NCBI RefSeq assembly: GCF_039889165.1
Contig: NZ_JAYMYY010000011.1
Span: 36,602 to 100,601, forward strand
Length of the DNA stretch: 64,000 nt
Direction of reading: 5' to 3'
DNA from: Pseudocitrobacter cyperus
GTDB taxonomy: Bacteria > Pseudomonadota > Gammaproteobacteria > Enterobacterales > Enterobacteriaceae
Shown here: piece by piece, positions 8,381-16,479 of the stretch
How positions within the stretch are numbered: position 1 is the first letter of the stretch
Layout: every line of letters begins with the position of its first letter
Program-made: the position numbers and the translations under genes
The notes under the pieces: generated by a model
What the model saw: only the letters and a program-made list of their open reading frames with translations
What the model was told of the DNA's origin: nothing
The model's database searches: none

Positions 8381-9301
8381 ATGACTGAAATCAGCCGCAC
8401 CCAGGCCTGGCTGGAAAGCCTGCGACCTAAAACGTTACCTCTGGCCTTCGCGTCCATCCTTGTGGGCATTGCGCTCGCCTGGTGGCAGGGGCATTTCGAT
8501 GCGACAGTGGCCGTGCTCTCACTGGTTACGGCAGGCCTGCTGCAAATTCTTTCTAACCTCGCCAATGATTATGGCGATGCGGTGAAAGGCAGCGATAAAC
8601 CCGATCGCATCGGGCCGCTGCGCGGCATGCAAAAAGGCGCGATTACCCAGCCGCAGATGAAGCGCGCACTGATTATCACGGTCGTTCTGATCTGCCTTTC
8701 TGGTCTTGGGCTGCTGTTCACGGCTTATCAGACTATCGGCGATTTTATCGGTTTCCTGGTGCTGGGCTTGTTGTCTATCGTAGCCGCCATTACCTATACC
8801 GTGGGTACACGCCCCTACGGATATATCGGCCTGGGTGATATTTCGGTACTGATTTTCTTTGGCTGGTTAAGCGTTATCGGTAGCTGGTACCTGCAGGCGC
8901 ATATGCTGAGCACCGCGATTATTCTGCCAGCCACCGCCTGCGGTTTACTGGCAACGGCGGTGTTAAATATCAATAACCTGCGCGATATCGACAGCGATCG
9001 CGAAAACGGCAAAAACACACTCGCCGTGCGCCTGGGCCCGGTTGGCGCGCGTCGCTACCACGCCTGCCTGCTTGCCGGTTCGTTACTGTGCCTCGCGCTG
9101 TTTAACCTTATCTCTTTGCAAAACGTGTGGGGATGGCTGTTTATTCTCGCCACGCCGCTGCTGCTGAAACAGGCGCGCTACGTCCTCACTGAGCGCGAGC
9201 CGGTGGCGATGCGCCCAATGCTGGAAAAAACGGTAAAAGGCGCGTTACTGACTAACGTCCTGTTTATTGTAGGGATTGTGCTGAGTACGCTGCTGGGTTA
9301 A
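8381..9301 (+). CDS. menA: 1,4-dihydroxy-2-naphthoate polyprenyltransferase MenA
   Basis: Integral membrane UbiA-family prenyltransferase that attaches the octaprenyl chain to DHNA, giving demethylmenaquinone. It has 306 residues (E. coli 308) and about eight or nine membrane helices. The two Asp-rich Mg-diphosphate motifs are seen as NDYGD (62-66) and NINNLRDIDSDRENGKN (196-212). It lies between hslU and rraA, the conserved order. Confidence 0.97.
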   Translation: MTEISRTQAWLESLRPKTLPLAFASILVGIALAWWQGHFDATVAVLSLVTAGLLQILSNLANDYGDAVKGSDKPDRIGPLRGMQKGAITQPQMKRALIITVVLICLSGLGLLFTAYQTIGDFIGFLVLGLLSIVAAITYTVGTRPYGYIGLGDISVLIFFGWLSVIGSWYLQAHMLSTAIILPATACGLLATAVLNINNLRDIDSDRENGKNTLAVRLGPVGARRYHACLLAGSLLCLALFNLISLQNVWGWLFILATPLLLKQARYVLTEREPVAMRPMLEKTVKGALLTNVLFIVGIVLSTLLG

Positions 9302-9393
9302 CTGACAAATATCAATTAACAATTGATGATTTTGCCAACAGTACGCTGAGCGCGATATACTGAAACAAGTCGCCGCAACTGAGCCTTAAACCT

Positions 9394-9879
9394 ATGAAAT
9401 ACGATACTTCCGAGCTTTGTGACATCTACCAGGAAGATGTCAACGTCGTGGAACCCCTGTTCTCCAACTTTGGCGGGCGGTTGTCATTTGGTGGGCAAAT
9501 CACCACTGTGAAGTGTTTCGAGGATAACGGGCTGCTGTACGATCTGCTCGAACAGAATGGCCGTGGCCGCATTCTGCTGGTCGATGGCGGCGGCTCTGTA
9601 CGTCGCGCGTTGATCGATGCGGAACTGGCGCGTCTCGCCGCCCAGAACGAGTGGGAAGGCATTGTCGTCTACGGCGCGGTGCGTCAGGTGGACGATCTCG
9701 AAGAGCTGGATATCGGTATTCAGGCCATTGCCGCCATTCCGGTTGGCGCGGCGGGCGAAGGGATTGGTGAAAGCGACGTGCGCGTTAATTTCGGCGGCGT
9801 CACCTTCTTCTCTGGCGACCATCTTTATGCCGACAACACCGGCATTATCCTGTCTGAAGATCCGCTGGATATAGAGTAA
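9394..9879 (+). CDS. rraA: ribonuclease E activity regulator RraA
   Basis: Trimeric protein that binds RNase E and the RhlB helicase and inhibits mRNA decay; it was once misassigned as MenG methyltransferase. It has 161 residues, the E. coli length, starting MKYDTSELCDIYQEDV. The Gly-rich VDGGGS segment and GVTFFSGDHLYAD C-terminal region are typical. In E. coli zapB follows immediately; here a terminator and an unrelated membrane gene follow. Confidence 0.97.
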   Translation: MKYDTSELCDIYQEDVNVVEPLFSNFGGRLSFGGQITTVKCFEDNGLLYDLLEQNGRGRILLVDGGGSVRRALIDAELARLAAQNEWEGIVVYGAVRQVDDLEELDIGIQAIAAIPVGAAGEGIGESDVRVNFGGVTFFSGDHLYADNTGIILSEDPLDIE

Positions 9880-9896
9880 ATAATTCGCATATGATA

Positions 9897-9923
9897 AAGG
9901 GGAAATTTATTTCCCCTTTTTTT
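9897..9923 (+). terminator. rho-independent terminator of rraA
   Basis: An aaggggaaa / tttcccctt hairpin is followed by seven T. It ends 17 bases before the ATG of the next gene, so that gene is probably not co-transcribed with rraA unless read-through occurs. Confidence 0.8.
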
Positions 9924-9939
9924 ATACATGGATGTATAT

Positions 9940-10665
9940 ATGCGATTTATAGTTTTAACTGTTTTATATATTGCAGTTATCATTATCAAACATCTGCAAT
10001 GGAAAAATTTACTTGCTGGTGAAAGTGGGGAAATCCTTTCATACATCAATATTGTCTTTTTTTATCCTCTGGCAACCGCATGCCTCGTCGGTGCGGCATT
10101 TTGCGTTATATTACGCAAAACCGCTCAGCGACAAATCATCATGGCCACCAACGTAATGATGGGCATTATTCTGACCGTAAGCAGTGCTCTCTACTTATGG
10201 GAAAATACATTCTGGCGCTGGACTTACACCGCGCCTAACGCGCCTGTTACCCTGACTTTTCCGAATGGCGAGTGGAAAACAGTTGTGACCAACCCGCACG
10301 GTTACCGGATGACGGTAGTCATGAAGGGCACCCATGTGGGAATATCGGTGTTCGTCACCAGTCAGGATGCTGATAATATTCACAATTTCGATGAATTACT
10401 TACCTCCCAACAAATCAGGTTTAAAGAGAATTACAAAGGGGACGCCTTTAAACTCAAGCCCTGTAAGATCGAGGGCTTTAAATGTGCCACCCAGGAGTAC
10501 ATCCGGACTGCCGAAAACGGAAAAGAAAAAACCAATATCAGTATGTTTTTACTGGATGATATCCACTTAATACAAATCGCTGCCATCATCGATGAAAAAT
10601 ATACTGATGAGTATTACGATGAAGTCATGGCAATTATGAATACGGCAAAAGCAGTGGTGAAATAA
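9940..10665 (+). CDS. uncharacterised membrane protein with C-terminal periplasmic domain (paralogue 1)
   Basis: I do not recognise the family. The 241-residue product has three predicted membrane helices: FIVLTVLYIAVIII (about 3-16), one around 45-65, and one around 72-95. A soluble domain of about 150 residues follows. The positive loop between helices 2 and 3 (RKTAQRQ) predicts the C-terminal domain in the periplasm. It carries C-x6-C (CKIEGFKC) followed by ATQE, matched in the next gene. The ATG at 9940 is preferred to 9928 because the paralogue also starts MR(F/Y). The 5' end is rich in A+T. It occupies the zapB-sbp position of E. coli. Confidence 0.75.
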   Translation: MRFIVLTVLYIAVIIIKHLQWKNLLAGESGEILSYINIVFFYPLATACLVGAAFCVILRKTAQRQIIMATNVMMGIILTVSSALYLWENTFWRWTYTAPNAPVTLTFPNGEWKTVVTNPHGYRMTVVMKGTHVGISVFVTSQDADNIHNFDELLTSQQIRFKENYKGDAFKLKPCKIEGFKCATQEYIRTAENGKEKTNISMFLLDDIHLIQIAAIIDEKYTDEYYDEVMAIMNTAKAVVK

Positions 10666-10696
10666 CGTCATTACTTTTTAAATTACAGGGAATTGT

Positions 10697-11404
10697 ATGC
10701 GCTACGTTATATATATAATATTGCTTATAATTGTTATATTCATCAAATTCATTAGCGAAAGTTATTTATTACAGACAACCGGCAGCGATCCAGGCGCCAT
10801 AGGCGAATTTATTGGCGCGGTGATCCTTGGCCCCCTGCTCTTACCCGCTATGATATCTGCGATAGTTTGCGCTTTTCGTAAAAACAAGACAAAAGGCTGC
10901 TTTATCCGCGGCTGTAGCTGGGTTCTGGGCCTGGTACTGCTCTCTTCCGCGGGCAATGCATTACGCCTGATGAGCCCTCAGCGCTACCAGTTCGCAGATA
11001 CACAGGTGGCTATCACTGCCCCAGATGGCTACTGGAAAATGGCGGAGGCCTCAAAGGGAAGCGATGCCCCCGAGATCCTCTTTTCACAAGATCTCTCTGT
11101 TGCCGTTGTAAGCAAACGTATCAGCGCTATACACTCGCTGGCGGACATTAATTCCTATAGCCAGAAGATACTTGGCGATCAGTTTGAGCCCGCGCAGCGT
11201 TGCAATACGGAGCACTTTACCTGTGCTCACCAGGAAACCACCGTAGAAACGTCCGTTGGCCTGCTAAAAGATGTCGACTATTTTTATCTCACTGACGACA
11301 AAGAAACCGTCATCATTACGGTGATCACCACCCCAGAGAAGCATGAACAAAATCGTCAGGCCATTATGGCGATGATTAATTCGGTCAGAAGCGAGACCAG
11401 GTGA
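10697..11404 (+). CDS. uncharacterised membrane protein with C-terminal periplasmic domain (paralogue 2)
   Basis: I do not recognise the family. It has 235 residues and the same plan as the upstream gene: an N-terminal helix (YVIYIILLIIVIFIKFI), two further helices (about 36-56 and 70-90) and a soluble domain containing C-x6-C (CNTEHFTC) then AHQE. Both domains begin with an (A/F)P-(N/D)-G-x-W motif (FPNGEW; APDGYW). It follows the paralogue after 31 bases with an AGGGA ribosome-binding site, so the pair looks like an operon from tandem duplication. A conserved disulfide is inferred, not shown. Confidence 0.75.
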   Translation: MRYVIYIILLIIVIFIKFISESYLLQTTGSDPGAIGEFIGAVILGPLLLPAMISAIVCAFRKNKTKGCFIRGCSWVLGLVLLSSAGNALRLMSPQRYQFADTQVAITAPDGYWKMAEASKGSDAPEILFSQDLSVAVVSKRISAIHSLADINSYSQKILGDQFEPAQRCNTEHFTCAHQETTVETSVGLLKDVDYFYLTDDKETVIITVITTPEKHEQNRQAIMAMINSVRSETR

Positions 11405-11424
11405 AAGCAACACCTTCTTCAGAC

Positions 11425-11454
11425 AAAAAAGCCTTCCGGACAGGAAGGCTTTTT
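11425..11454. terminator. bidirectional terminator between the paralogue pair and pfkA
   Basis: A gccttcc / ggaaggc stem (11431-11449) is flanked by A6 and T5, serving the plus-strand pair and minus-strand pfkA. Confidence 0.8.
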
Positions 11455-11459
11455 GATGT

Positions 11460-11488
11460 GTAGACCCGATACGCTTGCGCCACCGGGC
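11460..11488 (-). repeat. REP-like palindromic element
   Basis: On the minus strand it starts gcccggtggcgcaagcg and ends gggtctac, the form of enterobacterial REP units. It lies in the pfkA 3' region. A related copy is at 51396-51422. Confidence 0.65.
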
Positions 11489-11501
11489 AACGCAGACAAA
11501 A

Positions 11502-12464
11502 TTAGTACAGCATTTTCGCACAGTCTAACCAGTCACCTTTGAACGGACGCTTCATATTTTCGATAGCATCGATGATGTCGTGGTGAACCAGTTTTTCGTT
11601 CTGAATACCGACGCAGCGTCCGCCAAAGCCCTGCTGCAGCAGTTCAATGGCGTAAGCGCCCATACGGGAAGCCAGAATACGGTCGTAAGGAACCGGGGAA
11701 CCACCGCGCTGGATGTGGCCCAGGACGGTCGCACGAGTTTCACGGCCGGTTTCTTTTTCGATGAAATGCGCCAGCTCGTCGATATCACACATGTGTTCGG
11801 TAATCGCTACGATCGCGTGTTTTTTACCTTTCGCGATACCGGCTTTGATTTCATTGACCAGGTCATCACGCTTGAACTCAACTTCCGGCACCACGATAAA
11901 TTCGCAGCCGCCAGCAATCGCTGCCGCCAGGGTCAGGTCGCCGCAGTAACGGCCCATGACTTCCACCACAGAGATACGCTGGTGAGAAGAGGAGGTATCA
12001 CGCAGACGGTCAATTGCTTCAACCACAGTGCTAAGGGCAGTGAAGAAACCGATAGTGTAGTCAGTGCCTTTGATATCGTTATCGATGGTGCCCGGCAAGC
12101 CGATGCAGGGGAAGCCCATTTCAGTCAGGCGCATCGCCCCCATGTAAGAACCGTCACCGCCGATAACCACCAGCGCATCCAGGCCGCGTTTCTTCATGTT
12201 TTCGATAGCCACAGCGCGGATATTCTCATCACGAAATTCCGGGAAACGCGCTGAACCGAGGAAAGTACCACCACGGTTGATCATATCGGAGACGCTGTAA
12301 CGGTCGAGCTGTACCATGCGGTCTTCATACAGACCAAGGTAACCGTCATAAATACCAAAAACTTCCAGACCTTCCGTTAACGCAGCGCGCACGACACCAC
12401 GAATGGCAGCGTTCATACCCGGCGCATCACCGCCGCTTGTCAACACACCGATTTTCTTAATCAT
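11502..12464 (-). CDS. pfkA: 6-phosphofructokinase I
   Basis: ATP-dependent, allosterically controlled kinase that converts fructose 6-phosphate to fructose 1,6-bisphosphate, the committed glycolytic step. It has 320 residues, the E. coli length. The ATP-loop GGDAPGMNA is at 11-19, GGDGS at 102-106, and catalytic TIDND at 126-130 (Asp128). In E. coli sbp and cdh-tpiA lie beside it; here the paralogous membrane genes do. It is followed on the same strand by fieF and cpxP further upstream in transcription. Confidence 0.98.
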   Translation of the reverse strand: MIKKIGVLTSGGDAPGMNAAIRGVVRAALTEGLEVFGIYDGYLGLYEDRMVQLDRYSVSDMINRGGTFLGSARFPEFRDENIRAVAIENMKKRGLDALVVIGGDGSYMGAMRLTEMGFPCIGLPGTIDNDIKGTDYTIGFFTALSTVVEAIDRLRDTSSSHQRISVVEVMGRYCGDLTLAAAIAGGCEFIVVPEVEFKRDDLVNEIKAGIAKGKKHAIVAITEHMCDIDELAHFIEKETGRETRATVLGHIQRGGSPVPYDRILASRMGAYAIELLQQGFGGRCVGIQNEKLVHHDIIDAIENMKRPFKGDWLDCAKMLY

Positions 12465-12656
12465 GACTACCTCTGAACTTAGGAATGCTAAAAATTAATT
12501 CTTCTGCCCGAAGCGCTCCCTGTAGGGAGAGAACGACCTTATTACAGATAGTATATCAAGCGCTTCGTGCTGAATTGATTCAGGTCAGGCCAAGTGGTGG
12601 TTATTTGAACAAAAAATGCCGATCAACTCCACACTTTTACAACGACTTACGAAAGT

Positions 12657-13550
12657 TCAAACGCTCCTGCCACCATCAGGGACTACAGAGCACGGATCCT
12701 GGTGAATAATCACATCAGAACCAGGAAAACGGCGCAAAATAGCCTGCTCCACCTGTTCAGCAATCACATGTGCCTGAACTAAGGGTAGGTTATCTTCCAT
12801 TTCCAGGTGGATCTGAATAAAGCGGGTCGGCCCTGACTGCCGCGTTCTGAGATCGTGCGCACCACTCACCCCAGGCCAGGCGGTGACGATGTCGATAATT
12901 TCCTGACGCTCGCCATCGGGCAATGCGCGATCCAGCAAAGACTGCACCGCCTCATAACCCATACGTAATGCGCTATATAAAATATAGATGCCAATTCCTA
13001 AAGCAAACAGCGCATCAGCACGATGCCAACCGTACCAGGAAAGGCCGAGCGCAACCAGAATGGCGCCATTCATCATAACATCAGACTGATAATGAAGCAT
13101 ATCAGCCCTTACCGCCTGACTTTGAGTCTTTCTGACCACCCAGCGCTGGAAGGTTACCAGCACCAGCGTGCTCAGCAGCGCAATCACCGTAACGATGACG
13201 CCAATCCCCGGTTTATTCATTACCTGCGGCTGCGCCAGATGCTGAATACCGGTTAAAAACAGAAACAGCGCCGAGCCTGAAATAAACATACTCTGCGCCA
13301 GCGCGGCCAGCGATTCCGCTTTACCATGACCAAATGTGTGCTCTTCATCGGCGGGTTGCAGGGAATAACGCACCACCCACAGGTTAGTCAGGGATGCGGC
13401 AATATCCACCAGCGAATCCACCAGCGCCGCCAGAATACTGACTGACCCGGTGTACCACCACGCAAAAATTTTGATCAAAAGTAACACTGAGGCCATCACC
13501 GTCGCGGCAAGCGCTGCGCGGCTGATAAGCTGGCCATATGATTGATTCAT
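12657..13550 (-). CDS. fieF: cation diffusion facilitator FieF (Fe2+/Zn2+ efflux)
   Basis: Homodimeric inner-membrane antiporter that exports Zn2+ and Fe2+ in exchange for protons. It has 297 residues (E. coli 300) with six membrane helices. The transport-site residues are visible as DSLVD (Asp45, Asp49) and HYQSD (His153, Asp157), and a C-terminal cytoplasmic metallochaperone-like domain is present. The start MNQSYGQL at 13550 matches E. coli; the ATG at 13565 adds five residues without support. Confidence 0.97.
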   Translation of the reverse strand: MNQSYGQLISRAALAATVMASVLLLIKIFAWWYTGSVSILAALVDSLVDIAASLTNLWVVRYSLQPADEEHTFGHGKAESLAALAQSMFISGSALFLFLTGIQHLAQPQVMNKPGIGVIVTVIALLSTLVLVTFQRWVVRKTQSQAVRADMLHYQSDVMMNGAILVALGLSWYGWHRADALFALGIGIYILYSALRMGYEAVQSLLDRALPDGERQEIIDIVTAWPGVSGAHDLRTRQSGPTRFIQIHLEMEDNLPLVQAHVIAEQVEQAILRRFPGSDVIIHQDPCSVVPDGGRSV

Positions 13551-13609
13551 AAACGCTCCTGCCATTTATACTGCGGCTAGTATAGCGGAGGTCGTCCTAA
13601 AATTTGGGC

Positions 13610-13668
13610 AAAAAAAACCCCCACATCATGTGGGGGAAGACAGGGATGGTGTCTATGGCAAGGAAAAA
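13610..13668 (-). ncRNA. cpxQ: CpxQ sRNA (cpxP 3'-end-derived) with its terminator
   Basis: The minus strand just after the cpxP stop reads ttttccttgccatagacac, then a ccccaca/tgtgggg stem and a T7 tail. It matches E. coli/Salmonella CpxQ nearly base for base as I recall it, including the seed regions. CpxQ is cut from cpxP mRNA by RNase E and with Hfq represses envelope-protein mRNAs. The 5' end is set by analogy. Confidence 0.85.
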
Positions 13669-13677
13669 CAGGGTTTG

Positions 13678-14175
13678 TTACTGGTTACTGCGGGTGCTAC
13701 TAAATAACATTGTCGTTGGGTTTTTCTGCATCCCGGCAACCTCACGCAACTGATCCATACGTTGCTGGTGTTTCTCGTTTAAAGCCGCTTGCTGCTCTGG
13801 CGTTAACAGGTGATACATCTGATTGCGCACTTTCGCCATTTCAACCTGGCGGGCAACCTGCTCCTGTGCCATCTTTTCGGCCTGAGCGCGAACAGCGGCT
13901 TCATCAAATTTTTCTGCGGTGACAAGGTTATGCATTGTCTCCACTTCGCTAACATTAACGGGCGGCAGGTCATGCCGTGCACGTTGCATCAAATCTCGCA
14001 TTTGCTGACGTTGATGTTCGGTTAAACTTATGCCGTCAAACATATGACCCTGACTGCTACGCTGCGTGCTACCCTCACCGGGGTGCCAGTTAACGCTGGT
14101 GACGACTTCAGCAGCCTGGCTATAAGCACTTAGCGCCAGTGTTGAGGCCATGACGGCAGCGATAACATTGCGCAT
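13678..14175 (-). CDS. cpxP: periplasmic Cpx inhibitor and chaperone CpxP
   Basis: Periplasmic LTXXQ-family protein that binds the CpxA sensor to damp signalling and delivers misfolded pilins to DegP. It has 165 residues with a signal peptide (cleavage after SQAA, about residue 22) and two LTxxQ motifs (LTEHQRQQ and LTPEQQ). A GTG at 14178 could add one residue; both starts share the ribosome-binding site GGGAG. It is divergent from cpxRA, with a CpxR box between. Its 3' end yields CpxQ. Confidence 0.96.
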   Translation of the reverse strand: MRNVIAAVMASTLALSAYSQAAEVVTSVNWHPGEGSTQRSSQGHMFDGISLTEHQRQQMRDLMQRARHDLPPVNVSEVETMHNLVTAEKFDEAAVRAQAEKMAQEQVARQVEMAKVRNQMYHLLTPEQQAALNEKHQQRMDQLREVAGMQKNPTTMLFSSTRSNQ

Positions 14176-14255
14176 CACTTGCTCCCAAAAACTTTTGTGT
14201 CGCGATTCAACGAGAGAGAGTTTACGATTCAGGCTGCAAACATGCGTCAGGGGGT

Positions 14256-14270
14256 GTAAAACAACGTAAA
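14256..14270. promoter_or_regulatory. CpxR box between cpxP and cpxR
   Basis: A perfect GTAAA-N5-GTAAA direct repeat (spacer acaac) lies between the divergent cpxP and cpxRA genes. Phospho-CpxR would activate cpxP and autoregulate cpxRA from here. Confidence 0.88.
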
Positions 14271-14325
14271 GTCATGGATTAGCGGGCCTTGATGACGTAA
14301 TTTCTGCCTCGGAGGTATTTAAAAT

Positions 14326-15024
14326 ATGAATAAAATTTTATTAGTTGATGATGACCGCGAGCTGACTTCTTTGTTAAAGGAGCTACTCGACATGGAAGGG
14401 TTCAACGTTCTGGTAGCCCATGACGGCGAACAGGCGCTGGCGCTTCTGGATGACAGCATCGACCTGCTTTTGCTCGATGTGATGATGCCTAAGAAAAACG
14501 GTATCGACACGCTTAAAGAGCTTCGTCAGACACACCAGACCCCCGTTATTATGCTTACCGCGCGCGGAAGCGAGCTGGATCGCGTTCTGGGCCTTGAACT
14601 GGGCGCAGACGACTACTTACCGAAACCGTTTAACGATCGCGAACTGGTTGCGCGTATACGCGCGATTCTGCGTCGCTCTCACTGGAGCGAACAGCAACAG
14701 AACAGCGACGTCGGCTCCCCTACCGTTGAAGTTGATTCCCTGAGCCTGAACCCGGGTCGTCAGGAAGCCAGCTTTGATGGACAGGTGCTTGAACTGACCG
14801 GTACCGAATTTACTCTGCTTTATCTGCTGGCTCAGCATCTCGGACAGGTTGTTTCTCGTGAACACCTCAGTCAGGAAGTGCTGGGCAAGCGCTTGACCCC
14901 GTTCGACCGCGCTATCGACATGCACATCTCTAACCTGCGCCGCAAACTGCCAGAACGTAAAGATGGGCACCCATGGTTTAAAACCCTGCGTGGTCGCGGT
15001 TATCTGATGGTATCGGCTTCATGA
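14326..15024 (+). CDS. cpxR: envelope-stress response regulator CpxR
   Basis: OmpR-family regulator phosphorylated by CpxA. It has 232 residues. The receiver domain has phospho-acceptor Asp51 in LLLLDVMMP and Lys in LPKPF; the C-terminal winged-helix DNA-binding domain starts near residue 130. The stop overlaps the cpxA start by four bases (ATGA), giving translational coupling. GGAGG at 14310-14314 is the ribosome-binding site. Confidence 0.98.
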   Translation: MNKILLVDDDRELTSLLKELLDMEGFNVLVAHDGEQALALLDDSIDLLLLDVMMPKKNGIDTLKELRQTHQTPVIMLTARGSELDRVLGLELGADDYLPKPFNDRELVARIRAILRRSHWSEQQQNSDVGSPTVEVDSLSLNPGRQEASFDGQVLELTGTEFTLLYLLAQHLGQVVSREHLSQEVLGKRLTPFDRAIDMHISNLRRKLPERKDGHPWFKTLRGRGYLMVSAS

Positions 15025-16394
15025 TTGGAAGTTTGACCGCTCGCATCTTCGCCATTTTCTGGTTAACGCTGGCGCTGGTGCTGATGCTGGTTCTGATGCT
15101 GCCAAAGCTCGATTCTCGCCAGATGACCGAGCTACTGGACAGCGAACAGCGCCAGGGCATGATGATCGAGCAACACGTTGAGGAAGAGCTGGCGGCAGAT
15201 CCACCGAACGATTTGATGTGGTGGCGCCGCCTGTTCCGTGCCATTGATAAATGGGCGCCGCCCGGCCAACGCCTTCTGCTGGTGACCAGCGAAGGCCGCG
15301 TGATCGGCGCAGAACGCAGCGAAATGCAGATTATTCGCAACTTTATCGGGCAATCGGATAACTCAGATCACCCGCAGAAGAAAAAATATGGCCGCGTTGA
15401 GCTGGTAGGCCCGTTCTCCATCCGCGACGGGGAAGATAACTACCAGCTATACCTGATTCGCCCGGCCAGTAGTTCACAGTCAGACTTCATCAACCTGCTG
15501 TTTGACCGCCCGTTATTGCTGCTTATCGTCACCATGCTCGTCAGCTCGCCATTACTGTTATGGTTGGCGTGGAGTCTGGCAAAACCGGCACGTAAGCTGA
15601 AAAATGCGGCGGATGAAGTGGCTCAGGGTAATCTGCGTCAGCATCCTGAACTGGAGGCCGGCCCGCAGGAATTTTTAGCCGCAGGCACCAGCTTTAATCA
15701 GATGGTGACGGCGCTGGAACGCATGATGACGGCGCAGCAACGCCTGCTTTCCGATATCTCCCACGAGCTGCGCACGCCATTAACGCGCCTGCAACTCGGT
15801 ACCGCCCTGTTGCGTCGCCGTAGCGGCGAGAGCAAAGAGCTGGAGCGTATTGAAACAGAAGCACAGCGTCTGGACAGCATGATCAATGACCTGCTGGTGA
15901 TGTCACGCAATCAGGCCAATAACGCGCTGGTCAGCGAGACGATGAAAGCCAACCAACTGTGGGGCGAGGTGCTGGATAACGCCGCATTCGAAGCCGAGCA
16001 GATGGGTAAATCCTTCAGCATCGATTACCCGCCAGGGCCGTGGCCGCTGTACGGGAACCCGAATGCGCTGGAAAGCGCGCTGGAAAACATCGTGCGCAAT
16101 GCGCTGCGTTACTCGCATACCAAAATCGCTGTGGCATTTTCGGTCGATAAAGACGGCATCACCGTCAACGTTGATGATGATGGCCCGGGCGTCAGCCCGG
16201 AGGACAGAGAGCAAATCTTCCGTCCGTTCTATCGCACCGATGAAGCACGTGACCGTGAATCTGGCGGCACCGGGCTTGGCCTGGCGATTGTCGAAGCGGC
16301 CATTCAGCAGCATCGCGGCTGGGTTAAGGCCGATGACAGCCCGCTCGGCGGGTTGCGGTTAACGATTTGGTTGCCGCTGTATAAGCGGACGTAG
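15021..16394 (+). CDS. cpxA: envelope-stress sensor histidine kinase CpxA
   Basis: Inner-membrane sensor of envelope protein misfolding and surface contact. It has 457 residues, the E. coli length. Membrane helices lie at about 8-28 and 164-184 around a periplasmic PAS-like sensor, followed by HAMP, then the HisKA motif SDISHELRTPL with His248, and the ATPase boxes N (NALRY), G1 (DDGPG) and G2 (GTGLGL). Confidence 0.98.
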   Translation: MIGSLTARIFAIFWLTLALVLMLVLMLPKLDSRQMTELLDSEQRQGMMIEQHVEEELAADPPNDLMWWRRLFRAIDKWAPPGQRLLLVTSEGRVIGAERSEMQIIRNFIGQSDNSDHPQKKKYGRVELVGPFSIRDGEDNYQLYLIRPASSSQSDFINLLFDRPLLLLIVTMLVSSPLLLWLAWSLAKPARKLKNAADEVAQGNLRQHPELEAGPQEFLAAGTSFNQMVTALERMMTAQQRLLSDISHELRTPLTRLQLGTALLRRRSGESKELERIETEAQRLDSMINDLLVMSRNQANNALVSETMKANQLWGEVLDNAAFEAEQMGKSFSIDYPPGPWPLYGNPNALESALENIVRNALRYSHTKIAVAFSVDKDGITVNVDDDGPGVSPEDREQIFRPFYRTDEARDRESGGTGLGLAIVEAAIQQHRGWVKADDSPLGGLRLTIWLPLYKRT

Positions 16395-16405
16395 GGAGAA
16401 GAGGG

Positions 16406-16456
16406 GTAGGCATGTGCGGTTTTCTCCCTGTGGGAGAGGGCCGGGGTGAGGGCATC
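16406..16456. repeat. intergenic palindromic repeat (CCCTCTCCC / GGGAGAGGG type)
   Basis: The stretch holds ttctccctgtgggagaggg followed by ccggggtgaggg, a short GC-rich dyad common between enterobacterial genes. Two inverted copies occur at 28496-28581. Here it separates the convergent cpxA and yiiM. Confidence 0.6.
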
Positions 16457-16479
16457 AAACCGCACGGATTCCCCTCTAC

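Noticed and set aside
12485..12709. 74-codon open frame between pfkA and fieF
   Set aside because: Starts within the pfkA promoter region, no ribosome-binding site, low-complexity translation, and it overlaps the fieF 3' end.
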